A stretch of 64,000 nucleotides of DNA from Planotetraspora sp. A-T 1434 (GCF_025420585.1 NZ_JAOEGB010000027.1:1-64000); one strand, 5' to 3'. Shown: positions 41,028 through 51,249, counted from the first letter of the stretch. Numbers and translations are program-made. Notes: a model not told the origin generated them from the letters alone.

Positions 41028-41987
41028 CTATTCCGGGTCTGCTCGCGGAGGCTCCTCCTGGAACGCCGCGAGGATGCGATCGGCGGCGAGCGACGGGGTC
41101 AGGGTGCCGTCGAGGACCTGCCGCTCGATGCCAGGGGCGATGGGCGCGGCCCTCTCGTGCAGCCGGGCGAGGAGACGGTCGTGGACCAGGGCCCACGTCC
41201 ACTCCACCTGCTGGCGGCTGCGCTTGGCGGCCAGATCGACGCTCTCCTGATGGCGGACGATGTGCTTCCACAGGTCGTCGAGGCCCGCGCCCGTGAGGCC
41301 GCTGCAGGTCAGCACCGGCGTGGCCGAGCGGAGGAGCCGAAGCGCCCCGGCCAGCTCGCGCGCCGCCCTGCGCGCGGCCATCTCATGCTCGCCGTCGGCC
41401 TTGTTGACCGCGATCACGTCGGCCAGCTCCAGCACGCCCTTCTTGATTCCCTGGAGCTGGTCGCCCGTGCGGGCGAGCGTGAGCAGCAGGAAGGTGTCCA
41501 CCATGTCGGCCACGGCGGTCTCCGACTGGCCCACGCCGACGGTCTCGACCAGCACCGTGTCGTACCCTGCGGCCTCGACGACGATCATCGCCTCACGGGT
41601 CGCCTTGGCGACGCCGCCGAGGGTGCCGGCCGTCGGCGACGGCCGGATGAACGCCCGGGGGTCGGCCGAGAGCCTGGCCATCCGGGTCTTGTCGCCGAGG
41701 ATGCTGCCGCCCGAGCGCTTCGACGACGGGTCCACGGCGAGCACGGCGACCCGGTGATCCCGCTCGGTCAGGTGGGTGCCGAGCGCCTCGATGAACGTCG
41801 ACTTGCCGACCCCGGGCACGCCGGAGATCCCCACCCGGCGCGCCTTGCCCGCGTGCGGCGTCAGCTCGATCAGCAGCCGCTGGGCCAGCTCGCGATGATC
41901 GGGCCTGGTCGACTCCACAAGCGTGATCGCCCGCGCGATCCAGCGCCGGTCTCCCGCCAGCACCCCCTCGGCGTAGCTCTCGGTCAC
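41028..41987 (-). CDS. meaB: methylmalonyl-CoA mutase-associated GTPase MeaB
   Basis: A 319-aa G3E GTPase that gates cobalamin loading and protects methylmalonyl-CoA mutase. The P-loop is GVPGVGKST (about residue 59), the switch region has [20 protein letters not shown], the Walker-B-like segment is [12 protein letters not shown], and the base motif is NKADG. The GTG at 41987 lies beyond the repeat array that separates it from mutB. It sits downstream of mutAB on the same strand and so likely forms one functional unit, though the array lies between. Confidence 0.94.
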   Translation of the reverse strand: MTESYAEGVLAGDRRWIARAITLVESTRPDHRELAQRLLIELTPHAGKARRVGISGVPGVGKSTFIEALGTHLTERDHRVAVLAVDPSSKRSGGSILGDKTRMARLSADPRAFIRPSPTAGTLGGVAKATREAMIVVEAAGYDTVLVETVGVGQSETAVADMVDTFLLLTLARTGDQLQGIKKGVLELADVIAVNKADGEHEMAARRAARELAGALRLLRSATPVLTCSGLTGAGLDDLWKHIVRHQESVDLAAKRSRQQVEWTWALVHDRLLARLHERAAPIAPGIERQVLDGTLTPSLAADRILAAFQEEPPRADPE

Positions 41988-42001
41988 CTGCGCCCACCGC
42001 T

Positions 42002-42120
42002 GTGCATGATCACGGCGGACGTCGCCGCAGGTCGTACGGCGCGGCGGGGAATTCGCGCATGATCACGACGGGGGTTGGGGCCGGTCAGGCGGCCGCGCGG
42101 GAATCTGTGCATGATCACGG
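42002..42120 (+). repeat. three-copy GAATTC-ATGATCA repeat array between mutB and meaB
   Basis: The core CATGATCAC starts at 42005, 42058 and 42110, spacings 53 and 52. The second and third copies are preceded by GAATTCGCG and GAATCTGTG; the first lacks the GAATTC half. The unique stretches between are GC-rich and unrelated to each other. The third copy supplies the mutB stop codon (TGA within TGATCA on the minus strand). Same orientation as the copy at 5771. Confidence 0.85.
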
Positions 42121-44259
42121 CGAGGGGGTGTGGGCGAGGCGGGTGGACAGGTCCTTGAGGAGCTCCAGGGCGGCGTCGGCGATCACGGTGCCGGGGAGGA
42201 AGATCGCGGCGGCCCCGGCGGCCCTCAGCTCGTCGATGTCGCCCGGCGGGATGACGCCGCCGACCACGATCATGATGTCGTCCGCGCCGAGGCCGGCCAG
42301 CGCCCGCCGCAGCGCCGGGACCAGCGTCAGGTGCCCCGCGGCCAGGGACGAGACGCCGACGACGTGCACGTCCGCCTCGACGGCCTGGCGGGCCACCTCC
42401 TCCGGCGTCTGGAACAGCGGGCCGACGTCGACGTCGAAGCCGAGGTCGGCGAAGCCGCTCGCGATCACCTTCTGGCCTCTGTCGTGGCCGTCCTGCCCCA
42501 TCTTGGCGACCAGGATCCGGGGGCGGCGGCCCTCGGCCCGCTCGAACTCGGCGCAGGCCGCGCGGACCTCGTCCACCGCGTCGCCCACCTCTTCCCGATA
42601 CACCCCCGAAATGGTACGGATCTCCGCGGCGTGCCGTCCGAAGACCTTCTCCAGCGCGTCCGAGATCTCCCCGACCGTGGCCTTGGCGCGGGCGGCGGCC
42701 ACGGCCAGCTCCAGCAGGTTCTCGGTGCCCGCGGCCCCCTTGGTGAGCGCCTCCAGGGCCTCCGCCACGGCCGTGGCCGAGCGCTCCTCGCGGAGCCTGC
42801 GGAGCTTGTCGAGCTGCTGGTTCCGCACGGCCGTGTTGTCGACCTTCAGCACCTCGATGGGCTCGTCGGCCTCGGGGCGATACTTGTTGACCCCGATGAC
42901 CGGCTGGCGGCCGGAGTCGATCCGGGCCTGGGTGCGGGCGGCGGCCTCCTCGATGCGGAGCTTGGGCAGCCCCTGGTCGATGGCCTTCGCCATGCCCCCG
43001 GCCTGCTCGACCTCCTGGATGTGGTCCCATGCCTTGCGGGCCAGGTCGTGGGTGAGCCGCTCGACGTAGTAGGAGCCGCCCCACGGGTCGATCTCCCGGC
43101 AGGTGCCGGACTCCTGCTGGAGGAGAAGCTGGGTGTTGCGGGCGATCCTGGCGGAGAAGTCGGTCGGCAGGGCGAGCGCCTCGTCGAGCGCGTTGGTGTG
43201 CAGCGACTGGGTGTGCCCCTGGGTGGCGGCCATCGCCTCGACGCACGTCCGCACGACGTTGTTGAACACGTCGTGCGCGGTCAGCGACCACCCGGAGGTC
43301 TGGCTGTGCGTCCGGAGCGACAGCGACTTGGGGTTCTTCGCACCGAATCCCTCGACGATCCCGGCCCACAGCAGCCGGGCGGCGCGCAGCTTGGCGACCT
43401 CCATGAAGAAGTTCATGCCGATGCACCAGAAGAACGACAGCCGCGGCGCGAACGCGTCGATGTCGAGCCCGGCCTTGACGCCCGCCCGGAGATACTCGGC
43501 GCCGTCCGCGAGGGTGTAGGCCAGCTCCAGGTCACAGGTCGCCCCGGCCTCCTGGATGTGGTAGCCGGAGATCGAGATCGAGTTGAACTTCGGCATCTTC
43601 CGCGAGGTGTAGTCGAAGATGTCGGAGATGATCCGCATCGACGGCCCCGGCGGGTAGATGTAGGTGTTGCGGACCATGAACTCCTTGAGGATGTCGTTCT
43701 GGATGGTCCCGGCCAGCTTGTCCGGGGCCACCCCCTGCTCCTCGGCCGCCACGATGTAGAGCGCCAGGATCGGCAGCACCGCGCCGTTCATGGTCATCGA
43801 GACGCTCATCCGGTCGAGGGGGATCCCGTCGAAGAGCTGCCGCATGTCGTAGATCGAGTCGATGGCCACACCGGCCATGCCGACGTCGCCCGCCACGCGC
43901 GGGTGGTCGGAGTCGTAGCCCCGGTGCGTCGCCAGGTCGAAGGCCACCGACAGGCCCTTCTGCCCGGCGGCGAGGTTGCGCCGGTAGAACGCGTTCGACT
44001 CCTCGGCGGTCGAGAACCCGGCGTACTGGCGGATCGTCCAGGGCTGGGTGACGTACATCGTCGGGTACGGCCCGCGCAGGTAGGGCGCGATGCCGGGATA
44101 CGTCTGGAGGGAGCCGAGCCCGTCGAGATCACCGGCCGTGTATAGAGGCTTGACCGCGATGCCCTCCGGCGTCTCCCACACCTCCCCGCCGGTCTCCGGT
44201 ACGGCGTCGGCACCGGAACCGAGCTCAATTTCCGAAAAATCCGGAATCATCGGAATCAC
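42115..44259 (-). CDS. mutB: methylmalonyl-CoA mutase, catalytic large subunit
   Basis: A 714-aa subunit that interconverts methylmalonyl-CoA and succinyl-CoA with adenosylcobalamin. The N-terminal TIM barrel has [20 protein letters not shown] (about residue 72) and the substrate tunnel blocks up to [14 protein letters not shown]. The C-terminal cobalamin domain keeps the lower-ligand motif (D-x-H-x-x-G) in GQDGHDRG and the flavodoxin-like [12 protein letters not shown]. The GTG at 44259 overlaps the mutA stop (GTGA); an ATG nine bases later is an alternative. The stop codon lies inside a repeat copy. Confidence 0.95.
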   Translation of the reverse strand: MIPMIPDFSEIELGSGADAVPETGGEVWETPEGIAVKPLYTAGDLDGLGSLQTYPGIAPYLRGPYPTMYVTQPWTIRQYAGFSTAEESNAFYRRNLAAGQKGLSVAFDLATHRGYDSDHPRVAGDVGMAGVAIDSIYDMRQLFDGIPLDRMSVSMTMNGAVLPILALYIVAAEEQGVAPDKLAGTIQNDILKEFMVRNTYIYPPGPSMRIISDIFDYTSRKMPKFNSISISGYHIQEAGATCDLELAYTLADGAEYLRAGVKAGLDIDAFAPRLSFFWCIGMNFFMEVAKLRAARLLWAGIVEGFGAKNPKSLSLRTHSQTSGWSLTAHDVFNNVVRTCVEAMAATQGHTQSLHTNALDEALALPTDFSARIARNTQLLLQQESGTCREIDPWGGSYYVERLTHDLARKAWDHIQEVEQAGGMAKAIDQGLPKLRIEEAAARTQARIDSGRQPVIGVNKYRPEADEPIEVLKVDNTAVRNQQLDKLRRLREERSATAVAEALEALTKGAAGTENLLELAVAAARAKATVGEISDALEKVFGRHAAEIRTISGVYREEVGDAVDEVRAACAEFERAEGRRPRILVAKMGQDGHDRGQKVIASGFADLGFDVDVGPLFQTPEEVARQAVEADVHVVGVSSLAAGHLTLVPALRRALAGLGADDIMIVVGGVIPPGDIDELRAAGAAAIFLPGTVIADAALELLKDLSTRLAHTPSP

Positions 44260-46028
44260 CGGCTCACTCCCAGATCGTCGAAGGTCGTGCGCAGCACGTC
44301 GAGGGCATCGCATCCGGCGTACAACGTGGCATCCACCCCTTCATAGTCACCCTTACCGGCCAGCCAGATCTTGGTGGCCCCGGCCTCCCGGAGCGCCGCC
44401 GCGACGGCCGCCGCGTGCTCGCCGTACATCCGGTCGCTGGAGCACAGGCAGGCGACGGACGTGCCGGAGTCGCGGAAGGCCTCGGCCAGCGCGGCGGGGT
44501 CCGTCAGCGGCCCGCTGGTCACGGTGGCGATGCCGCCCGCGGCGAAGAGGTTGGCCGCGAACGTGGCGCGCGCGGTGTGAACGGCGACGGGCCCGATCGT
44601 CGCCAGGAACACCGCCGGGCGCGGCTCGCGCGCGTCGGCGAGGTCGCGCAGCGCCTCGAACTCCTCGGCGTACCGCACGACCGGCAGCCCGCTCCGGGCG
44701 GCGCTCCGCGCGAGCCCCGGGCCGGGCCTGCGGCTCAGCGGCCGTTCCCCCAGATCGGGGAACTCGCTGACGCCGGTGATCGGGGCGCGGCGGTGGGCGA
44801 CGTCGGCGGCCCTCCTCGCCCGGGTGTCCGCCAGCCGTTCGGGGACCAGCCGTTCCAGCGCCTCGGAGATCCCCCCGGCCCGCTCGATCTCCTGGAACCA
44901 CTCCCAGGCCTTCGCGGCGAGGTCGGCGGTGACCCTCTCGGCGTGCCAGGAGCCGCCCGCCGGGTCGGCCACCCGCGCGACGCCGGCCTCCTCCATGAGC
45001 AGGGACTGGGTGTTGCGGGCGATCCGCCTGGCGAACCCGTCCGGCAGGCCCAGGCAGGCGTCGAACGGCTGCACGGTCACGGCGTCGGCCCCGCCGACTC
45101 CCGCGCCGAAGCAGGCGAGGGTGGTGCGCAGCATGTTCACCCAGGGATCGCGCACCGTCATCATCGCGGACGACGTCACGGCATGCTGAAGCTGCCCGCG
45201 TGGGCCGCCGGCGACCTCGGCGACCCGCGCCCACATCCGCCGCGCGGCCCGGAGCTTGGCGATCGTCAGGAACTGGTCGGCCGTCGCGGCGTAGCGGAAC
45301 TCCAGCTGCCCGAGCGCCTGCTCGACGGACAGCCCGCCGTCGGTCAGCGCGCGCAGGTAGGCCACCCCCGTGGCGATCGAGCAGCCCAGCTCCTCGGCGT
45401 CGCTCGCGCCCGCGTCGTGGTACGGCAGCGCGTCCACGGTTACGGCCCGCAGCCCGGGGTGTTCCTCGGCGCAGCGCCTGGCGAGCGAGACGGCCCCGCC
45501 CATGTCTCCGGCGGGGACGCCGGCCCGCGCGGCCAGGCCGATGGGGTCCGCGCCGAGGTTGCCGCCGGGGACCGCCACCCCGGAGACGAGCCCGAGGAAG
45601 GTCTCCGCGGCCTCCGCCGTACGGCTGCCCGCGTCGAGGACCACGGGGGCGAGGTCCAGGTAGACGCCCTCCAGCACATCCGGGAGCGACCCCGGGTCGA
45701 GAGCGGTCAGGTCGAGCCACACCGACGTGGCGCCGTTCTCCAGGTCGGCGTGCACGGCCTCCCGGGTGACGTCGGGATCGGGGTCGGCGTGGCGCTGGCG
45801 CACGTCCCAGCCGCCCGAGGGGCCGGCCAGGCGTGGCGAGTCCGGGAGGTCCGAGGCGTCGTGGAGGGGGGCGATCGTCACGCCGTCGTAGGTCGTGGAG
45901 GACAGCGCCTCCTCGACCTCGGCGGATGACCCGTCGAACCCCGACTTGCGGAGCACCGCGAGCGCGAGCTCGCGCCACTGCTCCCGGATGGAGGGCGGGT
46001 CGGCGATTCCAGTAGGCGGCACCGTCAT
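44256..46028 (-). CDS. mutA: methylmalonyl-CoA mutase, small subunit
   Basis: A 590-aa non-catalytic partner, with the same barrel fold but lacking the D-x-H-x-x-G cobalamin ligand in its C-terminal domain, as expected for MutA. Recognisable segments are [18 protein letters not shown] at the start, [13 protein letters not shown], and the late [20 protein letters not shown]. Coupled to mutB by GTGA. It is the first gene of the mut operon; its upstream region is the six-copy repeat array (46118-46362), about 90 bp before the ATG. Confidence 0.93.
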   Translation of the reverse strand: MTVPPTGIADPPSIREQWRELALAVLRKSGFDGSSAEVEEALSSTTYDGVTIAPLHDASDLPDSPRLAGPSGGWDVRQRHADPDPDVTREAVHADLENGATSVWLDLTALDPGSLPDVLEGVYLDLAPVVLDAGSRTAEAAETFLGLVSGVAVPGGNLGADPIGLAARAGVPAGDMGGAVSLARRCAEEHPGLRAVTVDALPYHDAGASDAEELGCSIATGVAYLRALTDGGLSVEQALGQLEFRYAATADQFLTIAKLRAARRMWARVAEVAGGPRGQLQHAVTSSAMMTVRDPWVNMLRTTLACFGAGVGGADAVTVQPFDACLGLPDGFARRIARNTQSLLMEEAGVARVADPAGGSWHAERVTADLAAKAWEWFQEIERAGGISEALERLVPERLADTRARRAADVAHRRAPITGVSEFPDLGERPLSRRPGPGLARSAARSGLPVVRYAEEFEALRDLADAREPRPAVFLATIGPVAVHTARATFAANLFAAGGIATVTSGPLTDPAALAEAFRDSGTSVACLCSSDRMYGEHAAAVAAALREAGATKIWLAGKGDYEGVDATLYAGCDALDVLRTTFDDLGVSR

Positions 46029-46117
46029 GCACCGGATGCTAAGCTGCCGCCCCCGGCTGCGACGCCCCGGGGGTACGCCTCGCGTGTCGCCGACCCGGAG
46101 CCCCTTCTAAAAGGGGT

Positions 46118-46362
46118 GTGATCATGCACGAATTCCCCGGCATGCCGTACGAGCTGGACCCACCCCGGTCGTGATCATGCACGAATTCCCGGGCATGCCC
46201 ATGAAGTGGAAGGACTCCGGTCGTGATCATGCAGTGGTGCGTCGCTGCATGATCACGACAACGAAACGAGCAGCTCGGCCATGCCGTCGAGGAATTCACG
46301 CATGATCACAAACCGGAGAATCGCAGGCGGACGGCCGGCGAAGGAACCTGTGCATGATCACG
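46118..46362. repeat. mirror-symmetric six-copy GAATTC-ATGATCA repeat array
   Basis: Left half: GTGATCATG cores at 46118, 46171 and 46223, spacings 53 and 52, on the minus sense. Right half: CATGATCAC at 46248, 46301 and 46353, spacings 53 and 52, on the plus sense. The centre is a perfect 14-bp inverted repeat, TCGTGATCATGCAG (46221-46234) and CTGCATGATCACGA (46245-46258), loop 10 bases. Most units carry a flanking GAATTC and some a GGCATGCC-type palindrome. Array midpoint is about 46240. It fills the gap between the amidase and mutA. Confidence 0.88.
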
Positions 46363-46414
46363 CTGGTGGGGAGGCGCGGGCGCGGGCTTATGGCTTGGGC
46401 ATGCGGCTTGCGGC

Positions 46415-47188
46415 TTACGGCTTGGCTGCGAAGGTGGCGTCCCAGGTCTGCTTGCCCACGATCCCGTCGGGGTCGAGGTGCCTGTCCTTCTGGAACTTGA
46501 CACAGACGGCCTTGGAAGCGGGACCGTACGCGCCGTCCGCCTCGATGTCGTAGCCGAGCTTCTTCACCTGCTCCTGCCACGCGCGGACGTCGTCGCCGTG
46601 GAGAACCGGGGGATACTTCAGCAGGCGGCCCGGCCACTTGTGCTCGGGCTCCGGCGGCGGCGTGGGGTTCCCGCCGCCCCCGGGGCGTGGCGCGCCCTTC
46701 TTCACCCAGGAGTAGAGGGCGTCGCCGGGGCAGTCGGTGGAGTACCCGTCCCGGTGGCCCTTGATCTCGGTGCCCGCGCCTCCGTGGGCCCGCAGGTAGT
46801 CCACCGCGTCGAGGATGGCATGGAGGATGCCGTCGGTCGGCTGGACCAGCCCGGAGTTCCCGACCAGCCCGAGAACGGCGTAGTGGCCGGAGTTCAGCCC
46901 CGCGCCGTTGGCGGCCGGGACGTGCCCGGGGCCGCGCCCCACGAACACCTTCCGATGCGGGCAGGCCACCATCGAGTAGCCGATGTCGATCCAGCCGTTG
47001 CCGTCCATGTGGAAGTTCTGGATGGACTTGACCATGGCGACACACTTGGCGTGGTCGTCGACGATCTTCGGGTCCACCCGGCCGCCGGTGTAGTGGACCT
47101 TGACGCCCTTGGTGGAGGAGAGCGGTGAGTACGCGCCCTTCGGGGCGCGCGCGCCCCAGTCGGCGCGGGTCACGAGATCGATGGCCAC
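46415..47188 (-). CDS. N-acetylmuramoyl-L-alanine amidase (PGRP fold) with a peptidoglycan-binding domain
   Basis: A 257-aa protein that should cut the amide bond between MurNAc and L-Ala. The amidase_2/PGRP domain opens VTRADWGARAP and carries zinc-ligand-type residues in KVHYTGG and in GHRDGYSTDCPGD (His and Cys). A Pro-rich linker (about 170-185) leads to a PG_binding_1 domain containing WQEQVKKLGYDIEADGAYGP. No signal peptide is visible, so export would need another route, as for phage-type endolysins. GTG start at 47188 with GGAGAA upstream. Divergent from the ATPase gene. Confidence 0.9.
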   Translation of the reverse strand: MAIDLVTRADWGARAPKGAYSPLSSTKGVKVHYTGGRVDPKIVDDHAKCVAMVKSIQNFHMDGNGWIDIGYSMVACPHRKVFVGRGPGHVPAANGAGLNSGHYAVLGLVGNSGLVQPTDGILHAILDAVDYLRAHGGAGTEIKGHRDGYSTDCPGDALYSWVKKGAPRPGGGGNPTPPPEPEHKWPGRLLKYPPVLHGDDVRAWQEQVKKLGYDIEADGAYGPASKAVCVKFQKDRHLDPDGIVGKQTWDATFAAKP

Positions 47189-47346
47189 AGAGTTCTCCGA
47201 GGGGAAACGGCAGGACAGTTGAGCGTAATGGGCAATGGTTCAACCGGTATGCCCTTTTACCCAGATCGGTCCCCATAAACAATCGCGAGAGCCGCGCTAG
47301 CCGATAAATCCATCGACAGCGGGCTGTGACGTGGGATCATCGACAT

Positions 47347-48456
47347 ATGTCCGTGGTTAAGGAGGTCCACTTCTCTTCCAGCCCCGAGCCGCTCCCCATG
47401 AGGGTGTGGCTCGACGACGGCGACAGCCCGGCCGACGTGATCGACGCCCTGGCACTGTCGCCCTTCGCGACCGGCGCGCAGCCCTGGTCGCGCACCACCA
47501 ACCTCGACCGCGTCCGCGCCGACGCCGACATGACCGCCGAGGGCGGGCGGCTGCTCCGGGTCGCCCAGCACACGGACGGCCACGAGTCCCGCCTCATCTC
47601 CGGCGACGGGTGGACGCTGCGGATCGTCCGCTACAGCAACCGGTCCGCGACCGTCACCGCGACCGCCGTCACCGAGGAACTCGCCGGCGCCGTCCTCGCG
47701 GAGGCCGTCCGCGGAGCCGAGGAGCCGGCCAGCGGCAACGACCACGTCGGCATGGGCTTCTGGTGGATGTCCGGCAGAGGCCCTCGCCGCTCCGAGAAGC
47801 CGATCACGACGTCTCCGTGGGAGAAGGTCAGGCGGAACTACTCCAGGGCCGCGGCGTCCCGGCTCGACGCCCTCATGACCACCACCCCGGACGACGTGAC
47901 CGGGCGGCTGCTCCTCCTGCACGGCCCGCCGGGCACCGGCAAGACGACGCTGCTCCGCACGATCGCGCGGGAGTGGGCGTCCTGGTGCCAGGTCGACTGC
48001 GTGCTGGACCCGGAGCTGCTCTTCAACCAGTCGGGCTACCTGATGGACGTGGCGGTCGGCTCCGACTCCCCCGACGACGACACGAACCGGTGGCGGCTGC
48101 TCGTCCTGGAGGACTGCGACGAGCTGATCCGCGCCGAGGCCAAGCAGTCGACCGGGCAGGGCCTGTCACGGCTGCTCAACCTGACCGACGGCCTGCTGGG
48201 CCAGGGCCGGGACGTGCTCGTCGCGATCACGACCAACGAGGACGTCAACCGGCTGCACCCCGCGGTCGTACGGCCCGGCCGCTGCCTGGCCCAGATCGAG
48301 GTCGGCCGCCTCGACGCCGGCCAGGCCGCCGAGTGGCTGGGCAGGCCGGCGGGCGTCGAGCCCGGCGGCGCCACGCTGGCCGAGCTGTTCGCCCTGCGGG
48401 ACGGTCACACGGCCCCCCGTCCCGACCCCCTTCCCGAAACCGGCCTCTACCTGTAG
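47347..48456 (+). CDS. AAA-family ATPase with an N-terminal DUF5925-like domain
   Basis: A 369-aa protein. Residues about 1-165 form a globular domain I associate with DUF5925. The AAA core follows: Walker A LLLHGPPGTGKTTLLRTI (about 195), Walker B RLLVLEDCDELI (about 258), sensor VLVAITTNEDV and the arginine finger region HPAVVRPGRCL. It lacks other catalytic domains, suggesting a remodelling ATPase with an unknown client. The ATG at 47347 is preferred; an in-frame GTG 21 bases upstream is possible. It is divergent from the amidase and probably monocistronic. Confidence 0.82.
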   Translation: MSVVKEVHFSSSPEPLPMRVWLDDGDSPADVIDALALSPFATGAQPWSRTTNLDRVRADADMTAEGGRLLRVAQHTDGHESRLISGDGWTLRIVRYSNRSATVTATAVTEELAGAVLAEAVRGAEEPASGNDHVGMGFWWMSGRGPRRSEKPITTSPWEKVRRNYSRAAASRLDALMTTTPDDVTGRLLLLHGPPGTGKTTLLRTIAREWASWCQVDCVLDPELLFNQSGYLMDVAVGSDSPDDDTNRWRLLVLEDCDELIRAEAKQSTGQGLSRLLNLTDGLLGQGRDVLVAITTNEDVNRLHPAVVRPGRCLAQIEVGRLDAGQAAEWLGRPAGVEPGGATLAELFALRDGHTAPRPDPLPETGLYL

Positions 48457-48505
48457 CGGGAGCCGACCCCCGGCGTGGCGTGATCGCCGGGGGCCGGCCC
48501 CGTGC

Positions 48506-51064
48506 TCACTTCAGCGCGGTGTCCAGGGCGGTGGTCAGGGCGCCGGTGTCTCCGGACATCTCCCAGATCATCGCCCCGAGGAGGTTCTTGCTCCGCAGCC
48601 AGGCGGCCTTCTTGCCGATCGACCAGGTGTCGTCGAAGGTCCACCACTGCCCGCCGTTCCCGGTGAAGCAGTAGGTGGCGACCGCCTGCTCGTCATGCCG
48701 CACGGTGCAGCCCGGCACGCTCGCCACCAGGTTGCCGTATCCGCGGGTCCCGGCCTCCTCCTGGAACTGGCCGGGGGCCGCGCCGGTGGCCGCCTGCCAC
48801 TCGCCGGACTTGCCACCGTCGGTGACGCCCTGCCAGCCGCGGCCGTAGTAGGCGAGGCCGATGGTCAGCTTGCGCGGCTTGACCCCGGCCTGCAGGTAGG
48901 CGTTGACCGCGTTCTCCACGCTGAAGTTGAAGCCGTACGGATCGTCCGCGTCGGCGTACAGGTTGCCCTGGTGGCCGGTGCGGTTCGGCTCCCACGAGTT
49001 GTCGCTGCCCGCGCCGTGGAAGTCGTAGCCCTGGATGTTGAAGATGTCCAGCGACTTGGCGACCTCGGCCAAGTCCCAGCCGGCGGCGATCTTCGCCGGG
49101 TCGGCCGGGGTGAACGCGGTGAGCTGGTAGCGCTTGCCCGTCGTCTTGGTGAGCTCGTCGAGCTGCCTGCGGAACTCGGCGATCAGCAGCGTGTTGTTCG
49201 CCTTGTCCGCGGCGCTGACGTGGTTTCCGGCGTGGCCCTCCGCGCCGGGCCACTCCCAGTCGAGGTCGATGCCGTCGAAGATCCCGGCGGCGCTGCCCGG
49301 GCCGCCCGCGCCGTTGTAGACCGGCAGGTTGCCCTTTATGTAGGTGTCGATGCACGAGCTGACGAACTTCTTCCGCGCGGCGTCGGTGGCGGCCACGTCG
49401 GAGAAGTACTTGGAGTAGGTCCAGCCGCCGATCGAGATCAGCACCTTGAGGTTCGGGTATTTGGCCTTGAGCTTCTTGAGCTGGTTGAAGTTGCCGCGCA
49501 GCTTCTCCCAGCCCGTGTCCGCGACGCCGTCCACCGACTGCGCCGCGCTGAACGGCCTGCCGTAGTCGGCGTCGGCGTCGCCCGCGCCGTCGCCCTGGCT
49601 CGGGTCCTGCGGGTTCTGCGTGGTGCCCCTGGTGACGCCCTGCAGGCAGGTGAGGGTGGCCGCGTCGATGTTGCCGAACGCGTAGTTGATGTGGGTCAGC
49701 TTGGCGGCGGCGCCCGACGTGTCGAGGTTGCGCACGAAGTACTGCCGGCCGTAGATGCCCCACTGGACGAAGTAGCCGACCCGGGCGTAGCCGGTCTCGA
49801 CGATGTCGGCGGTGGTCACCTTGAGCGCGGCGCTCGGCGCGGACAGGTTGTCGTACAGGTCGCGGGCCTTGACGGTGAACGTGTACTCGGCGGACGGCGA
49901 CAGCCCCGAAACGGTGGCCGTCGTGCCGGTGACCGTCGCCGCGACGGCCGAGCCGGCGTACACGTCGTAGTTGGCGACGCCCGTGTTGTCGGTGGACGCG
50001 TTCCACGCGAGCGTCACGCCGCCCGAGGTCGTCGCGGTGCTGCGGAGGCCGCCGGGCGCTGAGGGCGCCTGCGTGTCGTCGGCCGGGTTGTTGGTCTTCA
50101 CCTTGAGCGCGGCGCCGGCGGCCGACGGGGTCCCCTTGCGGTCCTTGGCCTTCACGGTGAAGGTGTACTCGGTGTTCGGCGACAGGCCCGTGACCGTGGC
50201 GCTCGTCCCCGTCACCGAGGCGGCCACCGAGGAGCCGTTGTAGACGTCGTAGCCGGTGACCGGAAGGCTGCCGGGCGTCGAGGCGTCCCAGGTCAGCGAC
50301 ACGGTCTTGGTGGTCTTGACCGGGGACCGCAGGTTGCCCGGGGCCGCGGGCGGCGTGTCCGGCGATCCGTCGCAGTTCACGTCGTTGATCCGGCAGCTCG
50401 TGGGCTCCGCGCCGGACGCGCTGACGGTGAACGACGGGCTGTACGGCTCGGTGGACGAGTTCGCCGCCACGGTGGTGTTGTAGTAGACCGGGCTCAGGGT
50501 GACCGTCCGGCCGCTCTGGCTCAGCGTGCCGTTCTGGGCGTTGCTCGCGGTGACGCCGGCGGGCAGGTCGAACACGACGGACCAGCCGCTGAGCGCGGTG
50601 GCGGTGTTGTTGCTGATCACGAACTTGCCGGTCGTCCCGCTGACGGTGTAGGTCGCGGTGAGCGGCGGGGGCGGGGGCGGCGGGCCGCCGCTGCCGTCGC
50701 AGTTGGCGCCGTTGATCGTGCAGTTCGCGGGCTGTACGGCGGAGCTGAGCGTGAACGTGGGGCTGTACGGCTCGGTGTCCCTGCCCGCCTGGACCGTGTT
50801 GATGTAGTAGGCCGGGGTGAGCGTCGCCCGCGTGCCGCTCCGGGTCACGGTGGCGTTCTGGACGTTGCCGACGGTGACACCGGACGGCAGGTCGAACGTG
50901 ATCGACCAGCCCGTGACGGCGGTGGTGCCGGGGTTGCTCACCACATACTTGCCGGTGGTGCCCGACAGGCTGAAGGTCGCGATCAGGCGCCCGGCGGCGT
51001 GCGCGGGGGTGGCCAAGGCCACGGCCATCATGATCGGAAGCAAGAGAATGACAACTCTTCGCAC
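48506..51064 (-). CDS. secreted multidomain chitinase (2x CBM2-like, 2x FN3, GH18)
   Basis: An 852-aa secreted enzyme. The signal peptide VRRVVILLLPIMMAVALATPAHA starts at GTG 51064. Two CBM2-like modules follow (about 24-115 and 125-215; each with GWSITFDLP/GWSVVFDLP and a Cys pair), separated by a Pro run. Two fibronectin type III modules (about 230-310 and 325-405) come next. The catalytic domain (about 415-850) has DGIDLDWEWPG, the GH18 D-x-x-D-x-D-x-E motif. It degrades chitin outside the cell. Starts further upstream lack the signal. A palindrome is 17-33 bp upstream. Confidence 0.93.
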   Translation of the reverse strand: MRRVVILLLPIMMAVALATPAHAAGRLIATFSLSGTTGKYVVSNPGTTAVTGWSITFDLPSGVTVGNVQNATVTRSGTRATLTPAYYINTVQAGRDTEPYSPTFTLSSAVQPANCTINGANCDGSGGPPPPPPPLTATYTVSGTTGKFVISNNTATALSGWSVVFDLPAGVTASNAQNGTLSQSGRTVTLSPVYYNTTVAANSSTEPYSPSFTVSASGAEPTSCRINDVNCDGSPDTPPAAPGNLRSPVKTTKTVSLTWDASTPGSLPVTGYDVYNGSSVAASVTGTSATVTGLSPNTEYTFTVKAKDRKGTPSAAGAALKVKTNNPADDTQAPSAPGGLRSTATTSGGVTLAWNASTDNTGVANYDVYAGSAVAATVTGTTATVSGLSPSAEYTFTVKARDLYDNLSAPSAALKVTTADIVETGYARVGYFVQWGIYGRQYFVRNLDTSGAAAKLTHINYAFGNIDAATLTCLQGVTRGTTQNPQDPSQGDGAGDADADYGRPFSAAQSVDGVADTGWEKLRGNFNQLKKLKAKYPNLKVLISIGGWTYSKYFSDVAATDAARKKFVSSCIDTYIKGNLPVYNGAGGPGSAAGIFDGIDLDWEWPGAEGHAGNHVSAADKANNTLLIAEFRRQLDELTKTTGKRYQLTAFTPADPAKIAAGWDLAEVAKSLDIFNIQGYDFHGAGSDNSWEPNRTGHQGNLYADADDPYGFNFSVENAVNAYLQAGVKPRKLTIGLAYYGRGWQGVTDGGKSGEWQAATGAAPGQFQEEAGTRGYGNLVASVPGCTVRHDEQAVATYCFTGNGGQWWTFDDTWSIGKKAAWLRSKNLLGAMIWEMSGDTGALTTALDTALK

Positions 51065-51080
51065 GTCACGGGCCTTTCTT

Positions 51081-51097
51081 TTAGGAAGGTTTCCTAA
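51081..51097. promoter_or_regulatory. palindrome upstream of the chitinase gene
   Basis: TTAGGAAGGTTTCCTAA: arms TTAGGAA and TTCCTAA around a 3-base centre, a perfect 7-bp dyad 17 bp upstream of the chitinase GTG and close to the S9 peptidase start on the other side. Similar TTAGGAAA-TTTCCTAA dyads precede secreted glycosidases in some actinomycetes, as I recall; the regulator is not known to me. Confidence 0.6.
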
Positions 51098-51249
51098 GAA
51101 TTGCCCGGATCGTAAGTCCGGCTCACGAAACCGGCAAGGCCCAAACCCCGGGGAGAGCGCGGCCCGGCGTGACCTACGATGGGCGGTGGACCAACGGGTG
51201 GAATGACGGGGCCGGGCACGCCCTGCCACATGGCTCCGGGGGGAAACCA

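Noticed and set aside
46118-46362. CRISPR array
   Set aside because: Regular spacing suggested it, but the repeat core is short (about 20 bp), the copies change orientation at a central hairpin, only six units exist, and no cas genes are present.
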